Source: Candidatus Gastranaerophilales bacterium (lineage in GTDB: Bacteria; Cyanobacteriota; Vampirovibrionia; Gastranaerophilales; Gastranaerophilaceae). From it: DNA of 64,000 nucleotides. The notes under the pieces were generated by a model. It saw nothing but the letters and a program-made list of their open reading frames with translations, had not been told where the DNA came from and searched no databases. How positions within the stretch are numbered: the first letter of the stretch is position 1; each line of letters starts with the position of its first letter. The stretch lies in contig CALURL010000004.1 of assembly GCA_944323155.1 (NCBI GenBank), positions 1 to 64,000 on the forward strand, written 5' to 3'. Made by a program: the position numbers and the translations under genes. Shown here one piece after another: positions 9,984 through 19,190 of the stretch.

Positions 9984-10442
9984 TTAAAATTTACCTGTTT
10001 TCAATTTTTGGATAACAAGATCTGAAATATCAACTCCGCCAACAAAGATTACTCTATAATCTAAAATTGCATCGAGTTTTTGTTCTACAAGAACCTGTTT
10101 TGTTGCAGCTTGGATTTTATTATAAACCTGCTCTTCTTTGGAGGCTTTTAATTTCATGTAAGCTTCTTCTTTCATTTTGAATTCTTTAGCAGTTGCTTCT
10201 TCAAAATTTTGTTTTTGTAATGGTGTGCTTAAAGATTTATATTGTTTTTCTTTGTCAACCATGTATTGCTGCATTTCTAAGGCTTTTGCATCAATATCTT
10301 TTACAGCCTGTTGTGCAAATGGAAAATTTTCTTGTATTTTTTGATAATTAATGTATCCTATACCGCCAGCATAAGCCTGATTACCTAAAGTAATTAACAG
10401 TCCTGCTGCGAATGCTAATGCCGTAAATTTAAATTTTTTCAT
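9984..10442 (-). CDS. OmpH/Skp-family periplasmic chaperone
   Basis: A 152-residue exported protein. Residues 1-25 form a signal peptide (KFTALAFAAGLLITLG, then AYA before GGIGYINYQKI). The mature part opens with the beta strand typical of OmpH/Skp and then forms a long charged helical hairpin (about residues 50-125), as in the trimeric Skp that holds unfolded outer-membrane proteins in the periplasm. It follows bamA by 26 bases, the usual genomic pairing, with an AGGAGG-type ribosome site just before the start. No lpxD follows it here, unlike in Proteobacteria. Confidence 0.88.
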   Translation of the reverse strand: MKKFKFTALAFAAGLLITLGNQAYAGGIGYINYQKIQENFPFAQQAVKDIDAKALEMQQYMVDKEKQYKSLSTPLQKQNFEEATAKEFKMKEEAYMKLKASKEEQVYNKIQAATKQVLVEQKLDAILDYRVIFVGGVDISDLVIQKLKTGKF

Positions 10443-10468
10443 AAAACCTCCTGTTGTTTTTATTTATA

Positions 10469-12520
10469 TTAATATAATATATCACCTACACCAAAAGTAA
10501 AGTAACCGTTTCTGGAACCGTTATCTCCCGGATTTGTAAGCGGAATACCATAATCAATTGATAATGGACCCATTCCAGGAATGTACAATTTCAAACCAAC
10601 ACCTGCAGATACTGCATATAATGGTCTATCATACAAATCATTTGTGATAGTCGGATTAAATACCTTACCGGCATCTACCCAAACTGTAAATCGTAAGTTA
10701 TTAAGGAAATTAATTCTTGTTCTGTCTAAAAACGGTATTGGCGTTGCAAATTCTGCACTACCCATGATAAACGCATCACCTGTACCTACGCCGCTCATTT
10801 TAAAACCTCTGATAGTGTAAGGGCCGCCTAATCTATATGCCATTACTTCCGGCATGTTATCACCGTGAATTCTTCCGCCGCCTTTGGCTGTGAATGATAA
10901 GGATGATTTTTTACCGACAGGAATATATTGTTTTATCATACCGGTTAATTTACCGTGTGTTTTGTCAAAATCAATCAGTCCGAATTCTTCATCAAATCTT
11001 AAGCTTGCCATTGTACCTTTTCTTGTAACAGTTGCGCTGTCACGTGTATCATAAAGCAATGCAGGGCTTAAAGATAGGAATAAGCCGCCGTCAAGTTGTC
11101 TTGCACGTTCGGCAATTGGGACATTATATTTATTGTATAAGCTTGAAATTTTTGCAAAATCACCTTCTGACACATCAATATTTTCAACACCTAAAGAGAA
11201 TGTTGATGTTACATGTTTGTTAAATTTCATTCTATGAGCAACTGTTGCTTCTGCACCAACTCTACGTTCTATTGCAAGCGGGACCTGATAGCTGCCGAAG
11301 TCTCTATAGAAAATTTTACTCATCAATGATGTATCTGCGTTATAGAAATACGGTTCAAAGAAACTTAATTCAGCCTGAATATTCATACGGCGCTTGATAG
11401 ATGCATCATTAAGGATTACACCGGAACCTGCAATACCGTTCAAAGATAATCTTTGATTGCGGCCTCTAAAGTTGTTATCTGCAATACCTAAAGACCCGAA
11501 TACACCTGTTACAGAATCTATACCGCCGCCGACTGATATACTTGCAGTTCTTTGCTCTTCAACATTAATCGTAATGTTGTAGGTATCTGGATCTTCTCCG
11601 GACGGTTCAATTTCTCTTGTAACATCCTTGAATGCCTGAGTAGCATATAGTCTTACAAGGTCTTCTTTAAGAAGGTTTTCATTGTAAATCATGCCGGGTT
11701 CACTTAAGACATTTCTTTCAATTACAAAGTCTTTTGTTTTCTCATTTCCGGCTATGAGAATTTTGTTTATACGTCCTTCTTTAATACTAATGTTGACAGT
11801 TCCGTCAGGGTCATCGGTTACAGAATCTACGCGGGCTAAAATGTAGCCTTTTGAGGAATAGCATTCTTGGATTTTATTGATTGCGTCATTTATTTCGCTG
11901 ATATTTTGCGGTTTGCCTTTCATCGGCATGAGGTAGGCAAGAATTTCTTCTGTCGAAACAACAGAATTGCCTTCTATTGTGAAATCGGTTACGGGGGTAT
12001 TTTCTTCTACAATAATTTTTAAGGTAACAGTTCCGTCATTGTTATTTATTGGAATAGCCTTCATTTTTTCGGTAAAAAAGCCGAGTCTATATATTGCTTT
12101 AAGGTCACTTTGCAGCTGTGTTCTATTGTAGTAATCTCCTTTTTTCAGCTTCATTGTATCCAAAATAAGCTGTGGATCTGTGACATTTGCACCTAGAATT
12201 TCAATATTTTTAATTTGTTTTTGATTTTTTGTTTCGCTTACTGACGCAGAAGCAGTCGGGGATTCTTCTGTATTTTGGAATGTATTTGTATCTTGCTGTG
12301 TTTGAGTTGGAACAGTATAATCGCCTTCAAACTGATAGTCAGGAGCAGCATCTTGTGATGGCTGGTTATCAGCCGGGGTATTTGTTTGAACTTCTTCACT
12401 TTGCGGAGCATCTTTTTTATGCTTAAACCATTTCAGGCTAAATGCTTCTGCTGTCGTAGGATAAAATATCATTAATGACAGTACAATTAGTGTTATATAC
12501 AATTTCTTAATTGTATTCAA
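10469..12520 (-). CDS. bamA: BamA/Omp85-family outer-membrane assembly protein
   Basis: A 683-residue outer-membrane insertase. Residues 1-26 are a signal peptide (ending AEA), followed by a Pro/Gln-rich linker to about residue 95. I count three POTRA domains (about 102-175, 176-252 and 253-330), the number known for cyanobacterial and plastid Omp85, against five in Proteobacteria. The beta-barrel half runs to the end and contains YTIRGFKMSGVGTG near residue 570, the conserved [VI]RGF loop that reaches into the barrel lumen. It ends in an aromatic residue (Tyr), as barrels do. It is followed closely by the OmpH chaperone gene. Three POTRAs support the Cyanobacteria-related assignment. Confidence 0.92.
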   Translation of the reverse strand: MNTIKKLYITLIVLSLMIFYPTTAEAFSLKWFKHKKDAPQSEEVQTNTPADNQPSQDAAPDYQFEGDYTVPTQTQQDTNTFQNTEESPTASASVSETKNQKQIKNIEILGANVTDPQLILDTMKLKKGDYYNRTQLQSDLKAIYRLGFFTEKMKAIPINNNDGTVTLKIIVEENTPVTDFTIEGNSVVSTEEILAYLMPMKGKPQNISEINDAINKIQECYSSKGYILARVDSVTDDPDGTVNISIKEGRINKILIAGNEKTKDFVIERNVLSEPGMIYNENLLKEDLVRLYATQAFKDVTREIEPSGEDPDTYNITINVEEQRTASISVGGGIDSVTGVFGSLGIADNNFRGRNQRLSLNGIAGSGVILNDASIKRRMNIQAELSFFEPYFYNADTSLMSKIFYRDFGSYQVPLAIERRVGAEATVAHRMKFNKHVTSTFSLGVENIDVSEGDFAKISSLYNKYNVPIAERARQLDGGLFLSLSPALLYDTRDSATVTRKGTMASLRFDEEFGLIDFDKTHGKLTGMIKQYIPVGKKSSLSFTAKGGGRIHGDNMPEVMAYRLGGPYTIRGFKMSGVGTGDAFIMGSAEFATPIPFLDRTRINFLNNLRFTVWVDAGKVFNPTITNDLYDRPLYAVSAGVGLKLYIPGMGPLSIDYGIPLTNPGDNGSRNGYFTFGVGDILY

Positions 12521-12628
12521 GAATTATTGTCCTTAAAACTTTATTAAATACTATTCCAAAAATATTATATCATAAATTAAAAAAAGTGGAATATTTGAAG
12601 AAAAATTAATGATTTTAAATGAATGATT

Positions 12629-13441
12629 TTAACTTTCTAAAACTTTTTTGTATATATCATTTTTATTTAAACCATATAACTCAGAAAGGATTACAGAGAT
12701 TTCTTTGGCTTTAAAATTTTTATTTTTCAAAATGTTAATTTTTTCTTCAATATCAATATTCTGTTGAGAATTTTTGTCTCGAAATACTAAGCCTACAATT
12801 TCGCCTTTGAGAATATTGTTTTTAAAATACTCAATAACATTTTTTACATCATTAATTACTATTTCTTCAAAAACTTTTGTTAATTCACGTCCGACAGCGA
12901 CTTTTGCATCTGGCCGGAATTCTTTTATAACATCAAGTGTGTTAAGTATTCTGTTTGGAGAATCATAAAAAACTATGTCTGTTGATTTGTATTTTGATAA
13001 AAGGTTTCCTATTTGAGTTTTTGTTTTTGGTAAAAAACCTGTGAATACAAAATCTTCATTATCCCGTGATATTTGTGAAAGAAAAGTCGCAACAGCATTC
13101 GCGCCGGCAAGGGCAGTAATTTTTACGTTATGTTTTCTCAATTCTTTGACAAGAATAGCACCAGGATCGCAAAATAGAGGTGTTCCAGCATCTGACACAA
13201 GCGCCATGGTTTTGCCTGATTGAAGAAGGTCAAGAAAATATGCAACACGTTCTTTTTCATTGAACTTGTGGTAAGAAATACATTTTGTTTTTATATCAAA
13301 GTGGTTCAAAAGCTTTTGAGTAACGCGCATGTCTTCGCAGGCTATTATATCGACAGATTTAAGCGTATCTATAGCGCGTTTTGAAATATCGCCCAGATTT
13401 CCTATCGGTGTTGGAATAATGTAAAAATCGTATTCTTTCAT
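12629..13441 (-). CDS. rsmI: 16S rRNA (cytidine1402-2'-O)-methyltransferase RsmI
   Basis: A 270-residue SAM-dependent tetrapyrrole-methylase-fold enzyme that 2'-O-methylates C1402 in the decoding centre of 16S rRNA. Signatures are IIPTPIGNLGDISKRA at the N terminus, ACEDMRVTQKLL, SDAGTPLFCDPGAILVKEL and ALAGANAVATFLSQI, in family order, and the length is typical. There is no Shine-Dalgarno sequence; instead TGCTAAAAT ends six bases before the ATG, so the transcript probably begins at or next to the start codon. It stands alone between bamA and a sugar-binding lipoprotein gene. Confidence 0.94.
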   Translation of the reverse strand: MKEYDFYIIPTPIGNLGDISKRAIDTLKSVDIIACEDMRVTQKLLNHFDIKTKCISYHKFNEKERVAYFLDLLQSGKTMALVSDAGTPLFCDPGAILVKELRKHNVKITALAGANAVATFLSQISRDNEDFVFTGFLPKTKTQIGNLLSKYKSTDIVFYDSPNRILNTLDVIKEFRPDAKVAVGRELTKVFEEIVINDVKNVIEYFKNNILKGEIVGLVFRDKNSQQNIDIEEKINILKNKNFKAKEISVILSELYGLNKNDIYKKVLES

Positions 13442-13447
13442 ATTTTG

Positions 13448-13456
13448 ATTTTAGCA
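13448..13456 (-). promoter_or_regulatory. Extended -10 promoter for leaderless rsmI
   Basis: On the minus strand TGCTAAAAT is followed by six bases and then the rsmI ATG at 13441. The spacing places the transcription start at about the start codon. A TTGACA lies further upstream (13475-13480), but its 21-base spacer is longer than ideal, so the extended TGn element probably does the work. Confidence 0.5.
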
Positions 13457-13486
13457 TAAATTAATTTTATTTATTGTCAACATTTG

Positions 13487-14641
13487 TTAGTTGAATTTGT
13501 ATTCAAGTTGTTTTGATAATTTGTCGACAATTTCTTTGTAATTTACTGAAACCGGCGTTGGTTTTGAAGTCTCTATTACATCAAGAAATACTTTTGCATT
13601 CTTTGGCGCTTTGTTGTCAAGAAAATATTTTGAATTTGCAACATCTTTTCTTGCCGGAACTATAAGCCCGCTTTCACTAAATTTTTCAATACTTTCTTTT
13701 GATGAAAGATATTTTACAAGACGTTGGGCTTCTTTTGGGTGTTTGGTTGATTTTGCTATTGCCCAGCCCGAGGCATCAAGCGGAACTATACTGCCTTTAT
13801 CTCCTTTAGGAAACGGGACGATATCCCAGTTGAACTTTGCTTCGTCGCGGTATTTGGGAGTAAGCCATCTGCCTGAAAGGTGCATGGCAAGCTTTTCTTG
13901 TAAAAACATTTGCGCCATTGTTGCGCTTGCACTTTCTGATTTTAAAGGTGCTGCATGATATTTTTTTCTTAAATCAGAATAAAAATTCAATCCTTTTTGG
14001 CTTTCCGGTGTTTGAATAATCTCTTTTGATAAGTCGTCAGAAAGTATTCCGCCGCCTTCACTCATAAGGTACGGAAGGAAAAACATTGGATCTTCCTCAA
14101 AACTTATTGCGAATGTTTTTTTATCGGTTAATTCTTTTGAGATTTCTAAAAATTCGCTCATTGTCCAGTTTGCATCAGGATACGGAATATGTTTTTGATC
14201 AAAAATGTCTTTGTTGTAATAAATTACAAGATTTGAAACATCACGCGGAATTGCATATAATTTCCCTTTCCAACTCAGTGCATCAAGTGATTGTTTATAA
14301 AAAACATCATCGGGGCTCATTTCTTGTAGTAAGCCCGCATTTGCATAAATCGGCAAGTATAAATTATTCACAAAAATTACATCTGGTGCGGTGTTTGAAG
14401 CAAACAGAAGATGTATTTTTTGAAAATAATTCTGCGGAATATGCATAAAATCAATTTTTATGTCAGGATTATCTTTTTCAAAATCTTCTAATATCGGCTG
14501 CAGGATATCAATTTCTGATTTTGAGCCCCAGCTTGCAAACTGAATTACTGTTTTTGTAGAATCGACTTTTGTACAGCCGCTCAAAAAACAGGTGAGAAAT
14601 ATTAATAACATACAAAAACATTTTTTTATAATGCTTTTCAC
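13487..14641 (-). CDS. Extracellular solute-binding lipoprotein (ABC sugar transporter, family 1)
   Basis: A 384-residue substrate-binding protein. Residues 1-22 are a lipoprotein signal with lipobox LSGC (Cys23), so it should be membrane-anchored in the periplasm. The mature chain follows the MalE/UgpB pattern: QFASWGSKSEIDILQPILEDFEKDNPDIKID at the start (here in part), APDVIFVNNLYLPIYANAGLLQ, YAIPRDVSNLVIYYNKDIF, and LDASGWAIAKSTKHPKEAQRLVKYLSSKE toward the C terminus. It probably binds a sugar or oligosaccharide. No permease or ATPase genes are adjacent, so its partners are encoded elsewhere. Confidence 0.88.
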   Translation of the reverse strand: MKSIIKKCFCMLLIFLTCFLSGCTKVDSTKTVIQFASWGSKSEIDILQPILEDFEKDNPDIKIDFMHIPQNYFQKIHLLFASNTAPDVIFVNNLYLPIYANAGLLQEMSPDDVFYKQSLDALSWKGKLYAIPRDVSNLVIYYNKDIFDQKHIPYPDANWTMSEFLEISKELTDKKTFAISFEEDPMFFLPYLMSEGGGILSDDLSKEIIQTPESQKGLNFYSDLRKKYHAAPLKSESASATMAQMFLQEKLAMHLSGRWLTPKYRDEAKFNWDIVPFPKGDKGSIVPLDASGWAIAKSTKHPKEAQRLVKYLSSKESIEKFSESGLIVPARKDVANSKYFLDNKAPKNAKVFLDVIETSKPTPVSVNYKEIVDKLSKQLEYKFN

Positions 14642-14667
14642 TTAATCAGCTCTCTTTTATTCAATTG

Positions 14668-16917
14668 CTATAGTTCTATTAAAACGCCCATTTTATCATT
14701 ATTAACTTCTACAAGTGATTTAAAGCCATCAGCCTTTACCATATATACATTGTCATTGTCATGTCTTACTTGAATAGGTTTATCTATATTTTTATCGAAT
14801 TTTTTTAATACAAAAACCTCTTCATTAACTCGTCCGATAAGTGCAGATTTGCCGTCTAAATTTACGATATAAAAGCCTTTGTTATTATCAATATTGAAGC
14901 CTGATTTTACAATAAGCCCATTTATGTAAGATGTTTTTGATTCATTTCTTAATTTTTCAATCGGATTTGTTGTAATAGATTGCTGCGCTTCACTTTTTGC
15001 TGGCTGAGGCTGTTGAATATGAATATTTTTGATATCTGCTTTTTCGATTGGTTTTGATGATTTTACCGGCTCCATAATTCCAGCTTTAGCATGTTGTTGT
15101 TCAAGTGTTTCACGTATTTTTGATGAAATAGGGTTTGTTGCTTTTGACTGTTGTTTTGAGTTGTCAGCCTGTTCTTTGTCGAGTATTGAGAAAAACTCTT
15201 CTACAGATGACATTACATAATCATTTTCATTAATATTCATTTTTCTTGCCTTATGTTTTAATGCTTTTACTTCTGAAATATTAAGATTGGAATCTTTCAT
15301 TCTTCTTGGGTTTGAGTGAAGAATAGAATTTCCAAGTGTGATATTTTCTTGTTCTTGCGGTTTAATTGAAGGTGTATCATATTTTTTGAATCGGCTTCTT
15401 ATGTTGTCACGATGCGTCATTGCAAGTGAATCAGCAATTCCTTCATGTTCAAAGCCTTTTAGTTTTATGGTTTTTTGAAGTTGTTTGTGAATAACATTTT
15501 CTTCATTTTGAACTTCTACAATTTCCGGAGTAATTGCATTTGTTGGAACATTCATATCTTCAACCATTTGTTCAAGCTGCTGGCGTTTTTCATCAACTTC
15601 AACTGCAGGTTGTTTTATGAATGTATAATTTCCTTTATTAGGCCCTCTGGAAACTGGTTTGGCAGATGCATCAAGATATTTTTTGTATTTTTGCTGCCAG
15701 TTTAATTCCTTATCATTTACTATATTGTTATATTTTAATGTATTAAGTGAAGGCGGTTGAGATGCCAGATGGCTTAAAAATGACTGTTTAAGAAGTTTCT
15801 GGTTCCCAAATACAGCCTTAATAATATTTGCAATTACGATTAATCCTATAACAGGAATTAGAATAATCATTAAAATTGTAATCAAGTTTGCCGGCATTTT
15901 GTTTCCTAATGTATTTATTGCTGATTTGGCTTGTGTCATTATTGAACTTATCACAAGTGCAGGCGAAGGTAAAGACATTTGTTTTTTAGGTGTATCATTA
16001 ATATCTTTAACATTGTCTATGTTATTTACTTGTGCTAGTTCTTGTTGAATTGGTTGTTGTACTTCTTGATTTGTTTGAGAATTTTCTATCTGAGTTGAAG
16101 CTGGTGTTGTTGGAATTATATTGGCTAAGTTTTCTTCCACTATCGGATATTTATTTTCAACTCTTTCTTTAATTTTGTTTGTTTGTTTTTGAATATTTGA
16201 TGTAATTTGTTTTACATCATCAATTTTAGATTGAGTTTTTTCTGCAGTAACTGTTTTGGTTTCCTCTTTTTTAACAGTATTGGAAGCTATTTTTTGTTTA
16301 TCTGCTGGTGCTTTTTTTGTAACTTCTTTTTTTAGAGAAGTTTTTTGTTCTATTTTTTTAGGTTTTTCAGCTTCCTTAATTTTTGTAATAGGAGCTTTAT
16401 CTACAGTAATATTTGTTTTTTGAGGCTTAGATATTTTTTGTAGAGAATCATTTTTATTTTTACCGATATTATTTTTTATTGTATTAGCCTCTGCGATAAG
16501 AGTTTTATACTCCTGTTGTTCAGCAGTAACCGGGCCGGTTTTTGTTATTTTTGTGTTTATGTTAATCGGTTTTGTTGTAATCAGTGTAACTTTTGTATAA
16601 GCATTGCCGCTTTCATTAACACTTTTTACATCAACATGAGAAACTAAATCCTTTACACTTCCAAGATCTGGTGCTGTGTAGCCTGAGCTTGTAACTTTTG
16701 GCATCAAAACAACATATTTGTTATCTGATTTTTTTCTGACAACAACATTATCTTGATAAGGATTTGTTGTAAAAAATGTTAAATCAACAGCGTTGTTTGA
16801 TTTTTTGTGCAAGTCAAGCTGTACAAGATTGTTATCTTGTGCCAAAACTCCGCTTAAGCTTGAAAAAGCAAGCCCTAGCATTAAAGCTATTCCAAATATA
16901 TTGGATTTTTTTACCAT
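14668..16917 (-). CDS. Large exported/membrane protein with AMIN-like N-terminal domain
   Basis: A 749-residue protein without a family name I can give. Residues 1-26 form a signal peptide (ending VLA-QD). Residues 28-135 resemble an AMIN-type beta domain (VQLDLHKKSNNAVDLTFFTT, then YTKVTLITTKP), which in pilus and amidase proteins binds the periplasmic wall. A Lys/Thr/Gln-rich linker runs to about 340, a strong membrane segment lies at about 344-370 (ITILMIILIPVIGLIVIA), and a roughly 370-residue hydrophilic region follows with a small beta domain at the end. An envelope-spanning structural role, perhaps with the pili, is possible but unproven. Confidence 0.7.
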   Translation of the reverse strand: MVKKSNIFGIALMLGLAFSSLSGVLAQDNNLVQLDLHKKSNNAVDLTFFTTNPYQDNVVVRKKSDNKYVVLMPKVTSSGYTAPDLGSVKDLVSHVDVKSVNESGNAYTKVTLITTKPININTKITKTGPVTAEQQEYKTLIAEANTIKNNIGKNKNDSLQKISKPQKTNITVDKAPITKIKEAEKPKKIEQKTSLKKEVTKKAPADKQKIASNTVKKEETKTVTAEKTQSKIDDVKQITSNIQKQTNKIKERVENKYPIVEENLANIIPTTPASTQIENSQTNQEVQQPIQQELAQVNNIDNVKDINDTPKKQMSLPSPALVISSIMTQAKSAINTLGNKMPANLITILMIILIPVIGLIVIANIIKAVFGNQKLLKQSFLSHLASQPPSLNTLKYNNIVNDKELNWQQKYKKYLDASAKPVSRGPNKGNYTFIKQPAVEVDEKRQQLEQMVEDMNVPTNAITPEIVEVQNEENVIHKQLQKTIKLKGFEHEGIADSLAMTHRDNIRSRFKKYDTPSIKPQEQENITLGNSILHSNPRRMKDSNLNISEVKALKHKARKMNINENDYVMSSVEEFFSILDKEQADNSKQQSKATNPISSKIRETLEQQHAKAGIMEPVKSSKPIEKADIKNIHIQQPQPAKSEAQQSITTNPIEKLRNESKTSYINGLIVKSGFNIDNNKGFYIVNLDGKSALIGRVNEEVFVLKKFDKNIDKPIQVRHDNDNVYMVKADGFKSLVEVNNDKMGVLIEL

Positions 16918-17040
16918 TTTCTACCGTTAGTTAATTTTTCCCTATAATATATATAATACTTGTAGATGTAAAAAATTGCCAAATTCTTAATAAATTGATA
17001 AATTTGTGTTACAATTATTAAAGAAATAAGGTGAAATATT

Positions 17041-17931
17041 ATGAAAAGCGGATTTACAGCGATAATAGGACGTCCAAATGTCGGCAAATCAACATTATTA
17101 AACCAAATTTTAGGACAAAAAATTGTTATTGCCACAGACAAGGCGCAGACGACAAGAAAAAGAATTAAAGGAATATACACAACAGAGCAGGGACAAATTG
17201 TTTTTATTGATACTCCAGGTGTGCATAAACCTTTAAATAAATTAGGTGAATTTCTTCTTGATGAGGCGAAAATTGCCGTTCCTGATGCTGATTTAATTTT
17301 ATTTTTAGTTGACGGCTCTGAACCTGCTGGCAAGGGCGATAAATGGATTGCTCAAAATATTTTGAAAACAGATATTCCTGTAGTAATTGTGATGAATAAA
17401 GTTGACAAAATAAAAAAAATGGATAAGGTTGAGCAAAATCTTCTGACATATAAAACTTTATTTGATAAAAACTATCCTGTTGTAAGGGTTTCTGCGAAAA
17501 CAGGACGTAATATTGATACTTTAATCAGAAATATTTATAAATATCTTCCGGAAGGTGATTTGCTTTATCCAGAAGATGTTGTCACGGAAGAGACTATGCG
17601 TGATGTTACAGAAGAGGTTGTGAGAGAAAAAATTCTTCTGAATACTTCAGACGAAATTCCGCATTCTGTTGCTGTAAAAATTGAAAGTTATACAGAAAGT
17701 GACGAGATTGATAGAATTTATGCAACAATTTATTGCGAAACAAAAAGCCAGAAAGGTATTTTGATAGGTAAAGGCGGCAGTTTGCTGAAAAAAATAGGTA
17801 CAGAAGCACGCCAGGAGCTTGAAAAAATTGTTGAAAAAAAGGTTTTTCTAGGGCTTCAAGTTAGAGTTGAAAAAGATTGGCGCAAAAAGCAAAACGCCTT
17901 AAAGAATTTCGGTTACGAGCAGGAAAAATAA
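17041..17931 (+). CDS. era: GTPase Era
   Basis: A 296-residue GTPase needed for 30S maturation; it binds the 3' end of 16S rRNA. The GTPase motifs are in order: GRPNVGKST (about 10-18), the switch region with TTRKR, DTPG near 59, and NKVD near 122. The C-terminal KH RNA-binding domain is seen as GILIGKGGSLLKKIGTEARQELE. Length and order are standard. The ATG at 17041 follows AAGGTG. It is transcribed divergently from the AMIN-like protein gene and converges on the GNAT-like gene 6 bases downstream. Confidence 0.96.
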   Translation: MKSGFTAIIGRPNVGKSTLLNQILGQKIVIATDKAQTTRKRIKGIYTTEQGQIVFIDTPGVHKPLNKLGEFLLDEAKIAVPDADLILFLVDGSEPAGKGDKWIAQNILKTDIPVVIVMNKVDKIKKMDKVEQNLLTYKTLFDKNYPVVRVSAKTGRNIDTLIRNIYKYLPEGDLLYPEDVVTEETMRDVTEEVVREKILLNTSDEIPHSVAVKIESYTESDEIDRIYATIYCETKSQKGILIGKGGSLLKKIGTEARQELEKIVEKKVFLGLQVRVEKDWRKKQNALKNFGYEQEK

Positions 17932-17937
17932 ATATTT

Positions 17938-18609
17938 TTATAATTCAAGCTTATTTAATAAGTTAACTTGTTCTTTTTCATTTGAAGGAGTTGTTGTAAT
18001 TATTTTGTTAAGCTCAGCCATTGTCTGTTTGGTATTTTCTCTGTTTGTACGCATTGCAACCAGATAATTTTCTCCGCCAATTTGCTTAAAGCCAAGTTTC
18101 ATATATTTTGATACGGTGCTGAATGGCCCGTTTAATATCGCAGTCAAATCTATGATATTCGCTTTTCCGGATAAAAAATCGCTGAACATCTGTTTAAATA
18201 ATGTTTGTCCGGCAAGTGTTACTTTTTTCCCTGTTTCAACAGGCCAGGTGCAAATACAGTCAATATAATATTTGTTTTTACCTGGAAGATAGGTAATTAT
18301 TCCGCATGGTTTATTATTTGTTGCAGCAATTACACATTTTCTATCCTGTGAATCAGCTTTATCAAGTGCAAGGTTAAGCATTTCCTGCCATCTGTCATAT
18401 TCTTGTCTTGTGATTTTTTCACTTGGCATTAATTCTTTTACGTTAACACTTTCTCTTAATTGTTTTAAAAATGCCTTATCTTTTTTGGTAATTTCGTATA
18501 AATCAATACTTGTTTCTACATTTTTAATGCAATTTGTTGACTTTGCAAGACGAATTCCTGCAAAGTTGGGTTTGGCGTTATACATACTGGTTTTAGGTAT
18601 TAATTGCAT
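17938..18609 (-). CDS. GNAT-like acetyltransferase with N-terminal NFAG motif
   Basis: A 223-residue protein. Residues 14-18 read PNFAG, the lineage N-terminal motif. The body looks like a GNAT fold: CVIAATNNKPCGIITYLPG gives the central strands, YIDCICTWPVETGKKVTLAGQTLFKQM fits the acyl-CoA strand and helix, and FSTVSKYMKLGFKQIGG resembles the C-terminal GNAT helix and strand. The canonical Q/R-x-x-G-x-G/A loop is not clean, so activity is uncertain. The ATG at 18609 follows AAGGAA. It converges on era. The acceptor substrate is unknown. Confidence 0.6.
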   Translation of the reverse strand: MQLIPKTSMYNAKPNFAGIRLAKSTNCIKNVETSIDLYEITKKDKAFLKQLRESVNVKELMPSEKITRQEYDRWQEMLNLALDKADSQDRKCVIAATNNKPCGIITYLPGKNKYYIDCICTWPVETGKKVTLAGQTLFKQMFSDFLSGKANIIDLTAILNGPFSTVSKYMKLGFKQIGGENYLVAMRTNRENTKQTMAELNKIITTTPSNEKEQVNLLNKLEL

Positions 18610-18687
18610 ATACTATTCCTTTTTGTATTTAAAAGAAAGTATATGAATACAAAAATTTGACTAAAATTTAAGTTTTTTTAAGATGAA

Positions 18688-18879
18688 TTATTTTCGTTTT
18701 TCAAATTTTATATCATAACCTAGTATATCAGCAATTTCACGTACAGTTTCAAAACGAATAGTTTTACTTCTTAATTTGTTTGACAGATTCTGCACGCTTA
18801 TATCCAATTTTTTTGCTACATCTTGCATCGTGATATTTTCTCTGGCAAGTAGTGATTTTATATCTTCTCGAATGCTCAT
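18688..18879 (-). CDS. Small Cro/CI-type HTH protein
   Basis: A 63-residue DNA-binding protein consisting almost only of a helix-turn-helix domain: REDIKSLLARENITMQDVAKKLDISVQNLSNKL covers the first helices (given in part as the HTH core), and VREIADILGYDIKFEKR ends it. I prefer the ATG at 18879; the reading from 18900 adds seven residues without a ribosome site. It is divergent from the small acidic protein at 18999, and a TTGACA at 18908 on the plus strand lies between them, so it may regulate itself and its neighbour. Confidence 0.75.
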   Translation of the reverse strand: MSIREDIKSLLARENITMQDVAKKLDISVQNLSNKLRSKTIRFETVREIADILGYDIKFEKRK

Positions 18880-18998
18880 AAAAAAATTATATATATACAT
18901 TTAATACTTGACAAATGTATGTAAAAGATTTATTGTTATTCATGTATTTATTTAAAATTAAACTAAATAATGTAAATAATTTTAAGAAAGGTAAAAAC

Positions 18999-19190
18999 AT
19001 GGATGAAAATGATGTTGTTGAAAAGTTCCAAAATTTATTATGTCTTGTTGAAACATTAGATGATTCTTTGGAATTCTGTTGGAATGAAGGTATGCAAGGA
19101 TATCACCAATATAAGTTATCTAAAATAATTAAAAGAGAGTTTTATAATTTATTGGAAGAATTAGACCCTGATTATATGACCAGTTTGTAG
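18999..19190 (+). CDS. Small acidic hypothetical protein
   Basis: A 63-residue acidic protein starting at the ATG at 18999, which has AAGAAAGG upstream. An in-frame start at 18915 would add 28 residues lacking a ribosome site. It contains two cysteines and a Trp/Tyr-rich middle (EFCWNEGMQGYHQY). The gene is divergent from the small HTH gene, and its last 19 bases overlap, tail to tail, the end of the response regulator gene. Function unknown. Confidence 0.6.
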   Translation: MDENDVVEKFQNLLCLVETLDDSLEFCWNEGMQGYHQYKLSKIIKREFYNLLEELDPDYMTSL